Of a stretch of DNA of 64,000 nucleotides, positions 34,068 through 43,128 are shown piece by piece. The stretch covers positions 1 through 64,000 of the forward strand of contig CANJRG010000020.1 in assembly GCA_947476745.1 (NCBI GenBank). Reading direction: 5' to 3'. Numbering within the stretch: the first letter of the stretch is position 1; each line of letters starts with the position of its first letter. Position numbers and translations under genes: made by a program. Source of the DNA: Acidimicrobiia bacterium. Lineage in GTDB: Bacteria > Actinomycetota > Acidimicrobiia > Acidimicrobiales > CAIXPF01. Below the pieces are notes generated by a model, which searched no databases, had not been told where the DNA came from, and was given only the letters and a program-made list of their open reading frames with translations.

Positions 34068-35087
34068 TCAGCTGTCCAGGTGGGCCAGCAAGGCTTCGGC
34101 CGCCGCCACGCCGGAGCAGAACGCGCCTTCCACCTTCGGCCCGTCGAACCCGTCGCCGGCCAGCACGATGGGCTCCGGTCGTTCGCGCACCACCAGGTGG
34201 GTCGCCGGCCACACCGTGGTCGGGGCGGCGTAACGCCAGCGCATCAGCTGCGCGTCGAGCACCCGGGCGTCACCCAGCCACGGTGCGCCGGCGGTCAGCA
34301 GCGACGCCAGCAGCGCGTCGTCTGGCTCGTTCCAACGGGCCCGGGACACGGCGTTGGTCACGTGAAAGGTGACCGCCGGCCGGGCGGAGACACCCTTGGC
34401 CCCGTTGTCGGCGACGAAGGTGAACAACGGATGATCGGGCTGCTGCACCGCGCCGGGCGGCGGCAGTGCCGGCGGGCCGTCGAGCACCGCGAGTACCGCC
34501 AGCACCGGCTCGTAGGTGAACGCCGCCAGCCGGTCGGCGAGGTCGGGGTCCGGCAGCCGCGTCGACCAGGCCAGGATGGCGAGCGACTGGGGCATCGGCG
34601 CGCTGAGCACGTACCCCGCCGCCGGATGCTCAGCAAGGTCCGTCACCCGTATCCCGGTGCGCACGTCGAGGCCGCGGGCCAGCCACTTGGCGAACCCGGT
34701 CATGCCGTCGCGTCCGACGAAGCGCGGGAACCCGTCGGCCTGGCCGAACCCCCGGCACCATTCGGCCACCGCGCCGTCGGTCACTGCGTCGTCGATGCAA
34801 CGGCCGAAGGCGTCGCTGCGCACGGTGAAGAACTGCGCACCGTGGTCGATGCGGGCCTCGCCGAGCCGGCGGGTGGCCAGCCGGCCGCCCACGCCGCGGC
34901 CCTTGTCGAGCACCACAACCCGCCGGCCGGCGTCGGCCAAGGCCCGCGCCGCCACCAGGCCGGCGACGCCCGCACCGACCACCACGACGTCCGTGCGGTC
35001 CGGACGCCCGGAAGGATCGCGGTCCGAAGTGCCCCGGTCGGACGGAACACGCTCGGACGAGGCTCGTTCGGACCGCACAGTGCTCAT
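34068..35087 (-). CDS. Renalase-like FAD-dependent oxidoreductase
   Basis: A 339-residue NAD(P)/FAD amine-oxidase-fold protein from ATG 35087. The first 30 residues are a Ser/Asp/Arg-rich extension with imperfect SDR/SER repeats (12-base DNA units). The FAD Rossmann motif is DVVVVGAGVAGLVAARALADAG, followed by VLDKGRGVGGRLATRR and DHGAQFFTVRS, all typical of renalase-family proteins that oxidise isomeric dihydro-NAD(P)H. The C-terminal FAD-binding segment is IVLAGDGFDGPKVEGAFCSG. It is divergent from the CoA-transferase gene across 88 bases. Confidence 0.85.
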   Translation of the reverse strand: MSTVRSERASSERVPSDRGTSDRDPSGRPDRTDVVVVGAGVAGLVAARALADAGRRVVVLDKGRGVGGRLATRRLGEARIDHGAQFFTVRSDAFGRCIDDAVTDGAVAEWCRGFGQADGFPRFVGRDGMTGFAKWLARGLDVRTGIRVTDLAEHPAAGYVLSAPMPQSLAILAWSTRLPDPDLADRLAAFTYEPVLAVLAVLDGPPALPPPGAVQQPDHPLFTFVADNGAKGVSARPAVTFHVTNAVSRARWNEPDDALLASLLTAGAPWLGDARVLDAQLMRWRYAAPTTVWPATHLVVRERPEPIVLAGDGFDGPKVEGAFCSGVAAAEALLAHLDS

Positions 35088-35175
35088 GGCCCGACGCTAC
35101 CGGCGGTGGTTCGTGCGGCCGCTAGCGTTCCGCCGGCCGTCACAGCCACGGTGCCCCTTCGCAGGAGGTCCTGCC

Positions 35176-37629
35176 ATGCTGTCCCACCTTCGGGTTCTCG
35201 ATCTCACCGACAACCAGGCGGCCATCTGCGGCTACCTGCTCGCCCAGCACGGGGCCGAGGTGATCCGGGTCGAGCCGCCGGGCGGCTCCCCACTGCGACG
35301 CCTGGGGCCGTGGTTGCCCGACGGGAGCTCCGCGGTGGCCGCAGCCTTCGGGCGGGGCACCCGCTCCATCACCCTCGAGCTGCACGATGTGGCGGACCGG
35401 GCCGCCTTCGACGAGCTGCTGCGAGGGGCGGACGTGCTGGTCGAGAACCTCACCGGGAGCGAACGGGCCGCCCTCGGGCTGACCCCGCAGGCCACCGCGG
35501 CGGTCAACCCGGCCTTGGTGCACGCCAGCATCACCCCCTTCGGCATCGACGGGCCCAAGGCCGACTGGGCGGCGACCGACCTGATCGTGATGGCTGCGGC
35601 GTCGCCGCTGGCGGTGACCGGCGATCGCGACCGTGCCCCGGTACGGATGTCGGCGCCACAGGCGTTCTGTTTCGCCGGCGGTGCCGCCGCGGGGGCGATC
35701 CTGGTGGCCGTCTACGAGCGGGGACGAAGCGGGCTCGGCCAGCACGTGGACGCCTCGGCCCAGGCAGCCGCGGCCCTGGCCACCCAGACCGGCCTGCTGG
35801 CCAAGGCCGTCAACGCCCCCGTCGCCGTCCGCTCCGCCGGTGGTGCCTCGCTGGGCCTGATGAGCCTTCGGTTCCTGTATCCGGCCAAGGACGGGTTCGT
35901 CTCCATCACCCACGTCTTCGGTGCCGCCGCCGGGGTGCAGACCACTCGGTTGATGCACTGGGTGCACGAGGCCGGCTTCTGCGACTTGGCCACCCGCGAC
36001 AAGGACTGGATGCGCTACGCCGAGCTGGTCGACGCCGGCGAGGAGCCGGTCGAGGAATGGGAACGGGTCAAGGACGTAGTGGCGGCGTTCACCTCGTCAC
36101 GCACCAAGGACGAGCTGCTCGCCGGTGCGGTGGAACGTAACCTGCTCATGGCCCCGGTGCTCGGCCTCGGCGAGGTGCTGGAGCTGCCCCACCACGCCGA
36201 ACGGGGCTTCTTCGAGTCAGTCACCGGCCCGGACGGCGTCACGCTGCCGGCACCGGGCCGTTACATCCGGTCCACGGGCTGGGCACCGGCCCCGATGCAC
36301 ACCGCCCCTGCTGCAGGGGCGGACACCGCCGCCGTTCTGGCCGACACCGCACGGACCGTCGACGTGGCCGCAACCGGCAGCCCGGCCGCGCCCGCGGCCC
36401 CTGACGCGCGCACCGACCCGACAGGAGGACCGCTCGCCGGGCTGAAGGTGCTCGACCTCACCTGGTCGGTGGCCGGTCCGGCTTTCCTCCGGTCCTTGGC
36501 CGACCACGGTGCCACCGTCGTCAAGGTCGAGTCACAGCGCCGGCTCGACGCCGCCCGGGCCTTCATGCCGTTCCACGACAACGTGGCCGGTGTCGACAAC
36601 TCGGCGCTGTTCGACAACATGAACGCCGGCAAGCGCTCCATCACCCTCAACATCGCGGATCCCGCCGGACGGGCCGTGCTCGACGACCTCATCCGCTGGG
36701 CCGACGTGGTGGTCGACTCGTTCTCGCCCCGGGGACGGCGGTCGGTCGGTCTCACCCCGGAGCGCCTGCTGGAGCTGAACCCCGACGTGGTGGCCATGTC
36801 GCTCACCTTGTTCGGACTCGACGGGCCGCTGTCCGTCCTGGCCGGTTTCGGCAACCTCGGCGCCGCCATCGCCGGCTGTTACGACATCGTCGGCTGGGCC
36901 GACCGGGCCCCGGCCGGGCCATACCTGGCCTACACCGACTACACCTCGGCCCATCTGATGCTGGTCTCGCTGATGGCCACCCTGGTACAGCACCAGCGCG
37001 ACGGGCAGGGCCGTTTCGTGGCCCTCAGCCAGTGCGAGACCGCCCTGCAGTTCCTCGCTCCGGCCCTGCTGTCGACCGCGGCCACCGGGGAGGTGTTCAC
37101 CCGTATGGGCAACGACGACCTCGACCTCGCCCCCCACGGGGTGTACCCCTGCGCCGGCGAGGACCGCTGGGTGGCGATCGCCTGCCAGGACGACGACGCC
37201 TTCCGGTCGTTGTGCACGCTGCTGGGCCGCGCCGACCTCGGCGACGATCCGGCCCTGCAGCACGCGGCCGGGCGGCTCGGCCAGCGTGCCCGGCTCGACG
37301 AGGCCGTGGCGGGATGGACCGCGCAGCACGAGCCCGACACGGTGATGACCCGCTGCCAGGAGGCCGGCGTCGCCGCCCACACCGTGCAGCGCAGCCCCGA
37401 CTGTCTGGCCGACCCGCAGTTCGCCGCCCGCGGCCACTTCGTGGAGCTGGAACATCCCAACCGGTACTGCGTGGTGGAGGCGACCCGTTTCCGGCTGTCC
37501 CGTACCCCGGGGTATCCACGTCGGCATGCGCCGCTGCTGGGCGAGCACACCTTCGAGGTGCTCACCGATCTGCTCGGCTACGACGCCGACCGCATCGCCG
37601 ACCTCGCCGTCGCCGAACTGTTGGAGTAG
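35176..37629 (+). CDS. Double-domain CaiB/BaiF (family III) CoA-transferase
   Basis: Transfers CoA between acids. ATG 35176 sits seven bases after AGGAGG and gives 817 residues, twice the usual 400. Domain one (residues 1-375) has LRVLDLTDNQAAICGYLLAQHGAEVIRVE and domain two (about 420-817) has LKVLDLTWSVAGPAFLRSLADHGATVVKVE, both the family's N-terminal Rossmann start, and each carries the GKRSITLN / GTRSITLE strand. In domain two FDNMNAGKRSITLNIAD is canonical; domain one is more divergent. Such tandem proteins likely act as internal heterodimers, with one active site possibly lost. The substrate acid is unknown, but the many acyl-CoA genes nearby suit it. Confidence 0.9.
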   Translation: MLSHLRVLDLTDNQAAICGYLLAQHGAEVIRVEPPGGSPLRRLGPWLPDGSSAVAAAFGRGTRSITLELHDVADRAAFDELLRGADVLVENLTGSERAALGLTPQATAAVNPALVHASITPFGIDGPKADWAATDLIVMAAASPLAVTGDRDRAPVRMSAPQAFCFAGGAAAGAILVAVYERGRSGLGQHVDASAQAAAALATQTGLLAKAVNAPVAVRSAGGASLGLMSLRFLYPAKDGFVSITHVFGAAAGVQTTRLMHWVHEAGFCDLATRDKDWMRYAELVDAGEEPVEEWERVKDVVAAFTSSRTKDELLAGAVERNLLMAPVLGLGEVLELPHHAERGFFESVTGPDGVTLPAPGRYIRSTGWAPAPMHTAPAAGADTAAVLADTARTVDVAATGSPAAPAAPDARTDPTGGPLAGLKVLDLTWSVAGPAFLRSLADHGATVVKVESQRRLDAARAFMPFHDNVAGVDNSALFDNMNAGKRSITLNIADPAGRAVLDDLIRWADVVVDSFSPRGRRSVGLTPERLLELNPDVVAMSLTLFGLDGPLSVLAGFGNLGAAIAGCYDIVGWADRAPAGPYLAYTDYTSAHLMLVSLMATLVQHQRDGQGRFVALSQCETALQFLAPALLSTAATGEVFTRMGNDDLDLAPHGVYPCAGEDRWVAIACQDDDAFRSLCTLLGRADLGDDPALQHAAGRLGQRARLDEAVAGWTAQHEPDTVMTRCQEAGVAAHTVQRSPDCLADPQFAARGHFVELEHPNRYCVVEATRFRLSRTPGYPRRHAPLLGEHTFEVLTDLLGYDADRIADLAVAELLE

Positions 37630-37836
37630 CCGCCACGGCGGCCGACGCAGGACCGCGGGGACGACGGCACGCAGACGGGCCGGGACGGCATCTACGATCG
37701 CCGACCACGGGACGTTACGAAGGCTACGAGACGCTGAACATCTTGGCCGAGGACATCCCCCTCGACGAGGCCGTCACCTCGGGCCTGGTCACCGAGGTCG
37801 TGGCCCCCGAGGTCGCGGCCCCGGCCCGGTCGGAGC

Positions 37837-38205
37837 TCAGGCGGGCGGCGGGCTCCACGGCTGGGCCGGATCGAGCCGGCGCCCCATCCATACCTCGACC
37901 TCGGTGAGCCAGCGCATCACCTCGTGCAACTCGAAGAACATCATCGACTGGTTGGCGAGCTGCTCGAAGACCTCGTCGTCTTCGGCGCAACGGATCATCA
38001 GCTGGTGGGCGATCTCGCCGACCACCACCACGTCGTAGGCGGCCGCACCCAGCTCGATCGGTAACACCCACGGGGCAAAGGGCAGCGTCGGCGTCGGCGG
38101 CGCGTGCTCGAACGCCGGCAGCGGGTCGCCGATGGTCGCCCACCGCTGCCCGTCCCAGCGCATCAGTCGCCCGACGGCACCTCCCGATCCCGGCGTCGCG
38201 TTCAT
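37837..38205 (-). CDS. Conserved-looking protein of unknown function
   Basis: A 122-residue protein from ATG 38205; an in-frame GTG at 38229 would add eight residues. It reads LMRWDGQRWATIGDPLP, a WDG/W motif, then a Pro-rich bridge and a helical half (AAYDVVVVGEIAHQLMIRCAEDDEVFEQLANQ and MMFFELHEVMRWLTEVEVWMG). No signal peptide or known domain is recognised. It converges on the CoA-transferase gene with 207 bases between. Confidence 0.6.
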   Translation of the reverse strand: MNATPGSGGAVGRLMRWDGQRWATIGDPLPAFEHAPPTPTLPFAPWVLPIELGAAAYDVVVVGEIAHQLMIRCAEDDEVFEQLANQSMMFFELHEVMRWLTEVEVWMGRRLDPAQPWSPPPA

Positions 38206-38221
38206 GTCCAGGTGCCCCGAG

Positions 38222-38371
38222 CTACCCACGGCGCGCGAACGTCCGGAACGTGCCCGACGGCGTAGCGGGCTTGGCGGCGACCATCTCGAGCCGGTCCTCG
38301 GCCCGGCCGATCACCGTCTGGTCGTCGTGGTGTGGCCTGCGGTCGGCGTGAGGCGGCGATGCGGAATCCAT
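38222..38371 (-). CDS. Possible 49-residue protein
   Basis: ATG 38371 to TAG 38222 encodes a hydrophilic His/Asp/Arg-rich 49-residue peptide (starts MDSASPPHADRRPHHDD, ends RTFARRG). Codon third positions are GC-rich as in real genes here, and it precedes the unknown gene at 38205 in the same direction. A competing plus-strand frame at 38358-38586 overlaps it. Neither has homology I recognise, and the rest of the 387-base gap (38206-38592) shows nothing else. Confidence 0.25.
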   Translation of the reverse strand: MDSASPPHADRRPHHDDQTVIGRAEDRLEMVAAKPATPSGTFRTFARRG

Positions 38372-38592
38372 GGCGTCCCTTCGATGACGTTGGCACCGTT
38401 GCGGCGACCACCGTACCGCCGGGCACCCGAACCGACCCGACCGCGACTGCTGCGGACCGCGACCAGCCCACCCGAGCGCGGTCGACCCGGCCTGGCAGGA
38501 ACGTCGCCGCCGACCGTCTCACCGCGCTCGCCGCTGCCGCAGCGACGTCGCGGACCGTGGCCGCCCTCGCCGCCGGTGCAGCGTAGGTCCGC

Positions 38593-39336
38593 TCAGTAGT
38601 GCCGAGGGCCGTAGATGACGGCGTTGACATCGCGCTTGGTGGCGTTGGCCGCCCGCGCGGGCTGGGCGGCGAACCGCTCGGCCACCACACGGGCCTCGAT
38701 CATGAGCTCCTCCGGTTCCACCACCCGGTTGAGGACCCCGAGACGGCACAGTTCCTCGGCCCCGAAATGGCGGCAGAGGATGGTCGCCTCCTTCGCCAGC
38801 CACGGACCCATCCGGTGGGTGAGGGCGAAGCTCGACAGCCCCCGGAACGGCACTCCGAAGTCGACCTCGGGCACCCAGAACTCGGCGGCCGGCACGGCGA
38901 GGCAATAGTCGGCGGCGAGGGCGATCGACCAACCGCCGCCGATGGCATGTCCGTTGACGGCGGCGACGGTCATCACGTCGAGGTGGGCCAGCTCGTCGAA
39001 GATGCGCCCGATCATGCGCGGACCACCGGCGGGGCTGCCCGACAGGTCACCCCGCCCGGCCTGCTCGGTCACCGACGCCGGCTCGGCACCGGCGCAGAAG
39101 GCCACCCCGGTCCCGGTGACGATCAGCGCCCGGGTGGAGCGGCTGTCGCGGACGCGGTGCAGCACCGCCTCGAACTCGCGCAACATCGCCGGGTTCAGGC
39201 CGTTGCGGCGTTCCGGTCGGGTGAAGGTGACGGTGACGATCGGGCCGTCGATGTCGACCCGGAGGTACTCGTGGACCGTGGAGGTCGGCTGGCCGGATGG
39301 TGCCGGCTGGGCGTTGGGGGCGGGCTGATCGGGCAC
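38593..39336 (-). CDS. Enoyl-CoA hydratase/isomerase family protein
   Basis: A 247-residue crotonase from GTG 39336. A Pro/Gln-rich N-terminal tail of about 20 residues precedes YLRVDIDGPIVTVTFTRPE. The oxyanion stretch is GTGVAFCAGAEPASVTEQ, the second is AAVNGHAIGGGWSIALAADY, and FWVPEVDFGVPFRGLSSFAL is the region of the catalytic acids. Its CoA substrate is unknown. It is divergent from the large secreted propeller gene. Confidence 0.9.
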   Translation of the reverse strand: MPDQPAPNAQPAPSGQPTSTVHEYLRVDIDGPIVTVTFTRPERRNGLNPAMLREFEAVLHRVRDSRSTRALIVTGTGVAFCAGAEPASVTEQAGRGDLSGSPAGGPRMIGRIFDELAHLDVMTVAAVNGHAIGGGWSIALAADYCLAVPAAEFWVPEVDFGVPFRGLSSFALTHRMGPWLAKEATILCRHFGAEELCRLGVLNRVVEPEELMIEARVVAERFAAQPARAANATKRDVNAVIYGPRHY

Positions 39337-39424
39337 GGCCGGACCCTATCCCCCATTCGGGCGATCCGGGACGTAGGCAATCGAACCCATTCGCTCTGCG
39401 TGATCGGACCGCCACAATCAGACC

Positions 39425-42331
39425 ATGCGCACGTCCTCGGCCAATCGGAAGCGGGCGAGGGGAGGCCGCGCCCTGGCGGTCGCGCTGGTCGCGCTGACCC
39501 TGGCGTTGAGCACCCTCGCCCCCACCACCGGACCCGCAGCGGCACAGGCCGCTCCCGCGCCTGTAGCCACCGCACCGGCCCCGTTCGACCCGGCTGCCTT
39601 CGAGCCCACCGCGCTCGACCCCGAGCCGGTGTTCACCCGCTGGGGGGTCGAGGGCCGGGCCCCGAACATCGCCGACGGCCGCTACGGCTGGAGCGGGCCC
39701 CAACCCCTGGTGTGGGACATCACCACCCTCGGTGACGTGGCCTACGTGGCCGGCATCTTCCGTGGGGTCCGCCACAACACCAGCTTCTGGCCCAACGACC
39801 CGCTGCGCAACCAGTCGTTCCTGGCCGCCTTCGACCGGGTCACCGGCGAGTTCCTCCCCACCTTCGCGCCGGTGTTCGACGGGCCGGTGTACGACATCGT
39901 GGCCCTGCCGAACGGCACCCTGCTGGCCGGCGGGGAGTTCACCCGGGTCAACGGGACCGACCGGGCGGGCCTCGTCGCCCTCGACCCCGACACCGGCGGA
40001 ACGGTCGGAACCTTCCCCACCACCCTGGCCGCGCCGGGCTCGGACCTGCCCGCCTTCGTGCGGGAACTGCTCGTCGACGGCACCAACGTCTACGTCGCCG
40101 GCTCGTTCAGCCGGGTGCTCGACGGGGCGGACAACTTCGTGTGGAACGTGGTGCGCCTCGACACCGTCACCGGCCGCCTCGACCGGGCCTGGATCCCCCG
40201 TGTCGCCGGCACGGTGTTCGACCTCGACATCGACCACAGCCGCGGCCGGGTGCACCTCGGTGGCTACTTCACCTCGGTGGACGCGCTGCCCAACACGCTG
40301 CGCGTCGCCGCCGTCGGACTGCAGGACGGCCGGGCCTTCGGCGGGCTCGCCCAGTACCCGGCCAACAGCTTCGGCAACGCCGACGTGGTCGGGATCAGCT
40401 ATGTCAACAACGCGGTGTGGGTCGTCGGCGGCAACCACCTCGTCGGCGTGCTCGACCCGGTCACCAACCAGCGCATCGCCTACTGGGACAGCAGGTCGGT
40501 CACGCCGTTCACCGGCACCGGCGATCTCCAGGTCGCGGAGACCTACGGCCGCTACACCATCGCCGGCCATCATCAGGATGGCGGCGGCGGGATCCGCATC
40601 TTCGACAACGTGGCCCGCACCCGGGACGATCGTTGGACCCCGAACCTGCTGCACGGCTGGTACGGGATCTGGGCCATCCACCTCGACCGCGACGGCTGCC
40701 TGTGGATCGGGGGCGACATGAGCGCCACCACCACCGGCCACTGGCTGTCCGGTATCGCCAAGTTCTGCATGTCGGGTGCGGCCCCGCCCCCGCCCCAGAC
40801 GGAGACCAACCTGGCCGCCGGACGGCCGGCCACCCAGTCCAGCAACTGGAAGAAGCTGGTCGCGGCCCGCGCCGTGGACGGCAAGACCGACGGAACCCTC
40901 GCCGGCGGGTCGGTCAGCGTCACCGAGTCCCGGGCCCAGCCGTGGTGGCAGGTCGATCTCGGCGAGGCCCGCGACGTCGGCAAGGTGGAGGTGTTCGCCC
41001 GGACCGACTGCTGCCCGGAACGCAACAAGGGGGTGTGGGTCCTCGGCTCGGCCAGCCCCATCACCGCAGCCAGACTCGCCGAGGCCAAGGCGACACCGGG
41101 CGTGTTCGCCGTGTCGATCGACACGCTGGCCAGTCCGTCCACCGTCACGTTCAACCGGTCGATCCGCTACCTCAGGGTGCAACTCGAGGCCACCACGCAG
41201 CTGGCCCTCGCCGAGGTCAAGGCGTACCCGGTCGGCACGGTCACCAACGTCCCGCCGCCCACCGACGTGCGGGCCACACAGGGGGCGACCAGCGTGATCC
41301 TCCGGTGGAACGCCCCCACCACCGACCCGGTGGCCGGCTACGTGGTGCACCGTGACGGCGTGTTCAAGGCCTGGGTGGGGAACCTGACCTTCTACCAGGA
41401 CCTCACCGCCGTACCCGGCCAGGCCTATCGTTACGCGGTGCGCTCCCGTGTGGCCGACGGGCGGACCAGTGCGCCGGTCGAGACCACCGTCGGCGCCGTG
41501 GACACCGAAGCCCCGACGGTGCCGAGCGCGGCGACCGGTACCGCCGGGCTCGACGGGGTGACCCTGTCGTGGAGCCCCTCCACCGACAACCGGGCGGTGC
41601 GCAGCTACCTGGTGCACCGCGACTACCAATTCCTCGCCGTGGTCACCGCCGCCACGACCTACCGCGACACCACCGCCGTGGCCGGCACCAGATACCGCTA
41701 CGAGATCCGAGCCCAGGACAGCTCGGGCAACACCAGCGGCCCATCGGCCCCCGTCGTCGTCACCGCCGGTGCCACCGACGCCGAGGCCCCCACCGTGCCG
41801 ACCGGGGTGAGCGCGGTGGCCGGGGCGGACCGGGTGACCCTGAGCTGGACGGCGTCGAGCGACAACCGGGGCGTGACCGGTTATCTGGTGCACCGCGACT
41901 ACCAGTTCCTGGCCTTCGTCTCGACAGGAACCAGCTACACCGACACCACGGCCGTGGACGGAACCAGTTATCGCTACGAGATCCGGGCGAAGGACGGCGC
42001 CGGCAACACCAGCGGTCCGTCCGCTGCGCTCAGCGTCGCCGTCGGCAACCCTGACGTGATCGCCCCGACCGTACCGAGCGGTCTGTCCGCCACGACCACC
42101 GCCACCTCGGCCGCCTTGACCTGGGGTGGGTCCGACGACGCCGGCGGGGTCAGCGGGTACCTGATCCATCGCGACTGGACGTTCGTGGCCTGGGTACCGG
42201 CCGGTAGGACCTTCACCGACACCGGGCTGAGCCCCGCCACGGCCTATCGCTACCAGGTCCGGGCCAAGGACGCCGCCGGCAACACCAGCGCCCCCACACC
42301 CACCCTCACCGTCACCACCCCTGCCGCCTAG
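39425..42331 (+). CDS. Secreted beta-propeller, discoidin and fibronectin type III protein
   Basis: A 968-residue exported adhesin-like protein from ATG 39425. A signal peptide occupies residues 1-41 (…ALAVALVALTLALSTLAPTTGPAAA). A WD/delta-60-like propeller spans about 60-450, with repeats such as VYDIVALPNGTLLAGGEFTRVNG and NVYVAGSFSRVLDG. A discoidin (F5/8 type C) domain covers about 460-600 (NLAAGRPATQSSNWKKLVAARAVDG; QPWWQVDLGEARDVG). Four fibronectin type III domains follow, each with a near-identical strand such as GYLVHRDYQFLAFV. The protein has no sortase motif or terminal anchor. Its function is probably binding of polymers or surfaces, not catalysis. Confidence 0.9.
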   Translation: MRTSSANRKRARGGRALAVALVALTLALSTLAPTTGPAAAQAAPAPVATAPAPFDPAAFEPTALDPEPVFTRWGVEGRAPNIADGRYGWSGPQPLVWDITTLGDVAYVAGIFRGVRHNTSFWPNDPLRNQSFLAAFDRVTGEFLPTFAPVFDGPVYDIVALPNGTLLAGGEFTRVNGTDRAGLVALDPDTGGTVGTFPTTLAAPGSDLPAFVRELLVDGTNVYVAGSFSRVLDGADNFVWNVVRLDTVTGRLDRAWIPRVAGTVFDLDIDHSRGRVHLGGYFTSVDALPNTLRVAAVGLQDGRAFGGLAQYPANSFGNADVVGISYVNNAVWVVGGNHLVGVLDPVTNQRIAYWDSRSVTPFTGTGDLQVAETYGRYTIAGHHQDGGGGIRIFDNVARTRDDRWTPNLLHGWYGIWAIHLDRDGCLWIGGDMSATTTGHWLSGIAKFCMSGAAPPPPQTETNLAAGRPATQSSNWKKLVAARAVDGKTDGTLAGGSVSVTESRAQPWWQVDLGEARDVGKVEVFARTDCCPERNKGVWVLGSASPITAARLAEAKATPGVFAVSIDTLASPSTVTFNRSIRYLRVQLEATTQLALAEVKAYPVGTVTNVPPPTDVRATQGATSVILRWNAPTTDPVAGYVVHRDGVFKAWVGNLTFYQDLTAVPGQAYRYAVRSRVADGRTSAPVETTVGAVDTEAPTVPSAATGTAGLDGVTLSWSPSTDNRAVRSYLVHRDYQFLAVVTAATTYRDTTAVAGTRYRYEIRAQDSSGNTSGPSAPVVVTAGATDAEAPTVPTGVSAVAGADRVTLSWTASSDNRGVTGYLVHRDYQFLAFVSTGTSYTDTTAVDGTSYRYEIRAKDGAGNTSGPSAALSVAVGNPDVIAPTVPSGLSATTTATSAALTWGGSDDAGGVSGYLIHRDWTFVAWVPAGRTFTDTGLSPATAYRYQVRAKDAAGNTSAPTPTLTVTTPAA

Positions 42332-42339
42332 GAGTGCCC

Positions 42340-42951
42340 ATGCGATCCCGATCGGTTCTGCTGCAAACCGTCGTCCCCACCGGTCTCGTCGGTGCGCTCG
42401 CTGCGGTCGGCCTGGCCTGGGTCGCCCTGTCGGCGACCGACGCCGGACCCGGGCGGTCCGACGACGCCGCGACCCAGCAGGCCCCGGCGAATCGGGGCGG
42501 TGCGGCGACCACCTCCGAGGACGCACCGGCAGATCCAGATGCCTCCGTCGAGCACGACGACCCGGCAGACGTCCCCGTGGCCCGCCTCGTCTCGGCACCG
42601 GCCGAGGTCCGTCTGCGGGCCGACGGGCCGGTCGTGGAACAGCTGCCGTCGGCCGCAGTGGGGCTGGCGGCCAGGCCGGGCCTCAACGAGCTCGACCAGC
42701 CGGTACTGCTCGACGAGACAGCCCTGTTGGCCTGTGCCCACAACGACTATGCCGCGGTGTTGCTGGCCCAGGACGAGCTGGCCGCAGCTCGCGAGGAAAT
42801 CGCCCGGGCGGCGGCGCGAGTCCAGGTGAGTGCGGTCGGGACCATGACTGCGCAGTGGAGGACCTTGCTCGACTCGCTCGGCGGGGACGATCCCCGTAGG
42901 ACCGTCGGCGGATTCTCCGATCTCTGCCGGACCAACGGCTACCGCCGCTGA
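42340..42951 (+). CDS. Membrane-anchored or secreted protein, unknown function
   Basis: A 203-residue protein from ATG 42340, only eight bases after the stop of the propeller gene and behind AGGAG formed partly by that stop codon, so it is translationally linked to it. The N-terminus (MRSRSVLLQTVVPTGLVGALAAVGLAWVAL) is a signal anchor. An Ala/Asp/Thr-rich spacer leads to a small domain (PVLLDETALLACAHNDYAAVLLAQDELAAAREEI) and an extended C-terminal helical part with two cysteines (ACAHND and DLCRTNG). I do not recognise the family; the pairing suggests it helps export or anchor the propeller protein. Confidence 0.8.
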   Translation: MRSRSVLLQTVVPTGLVGALAAVGLAWVALSATDAGPGRSDDAATQQAPANRGGAATTSEDAPADPDASVEHDDPADVPVARLVSAPAEVRLRADGPVVEQLPSAAVGLAARPGLNELDQPVLLDETALLACAHNDYAAVLLAQDELAAAREEIARAAARVQVSAVGTMTAQWRTLLDSLGGDDPRRTVGGFSDLCRTNGYRR

Positions 42952-42993
42952 ACGACGGCCCCGAGGCGACCAGCCGAACAGACCCCGACGGGA

Positions 42994-43038
<45 letters not shown>

Positions 43039-43128
43039 ATACCGTGTGGGATGCAGACCGGATACGGCGCGGCATGCCGAGCGGTGTGGAACGATGACGG
43101 CCTCATCTGCCCGACCAGGAGCGCCGCC

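Noticed and set aside
38358-38586. A plus-strand 75-residue frame starting MRNPWRPFDDVGTV
   Set aside because: It overlaps the alternative minus-strand 49-residue frame, is Ala/Thr/Arg-rich in a low-complexity way and has no recognisable domain. It could be real but the sequence gives no support.
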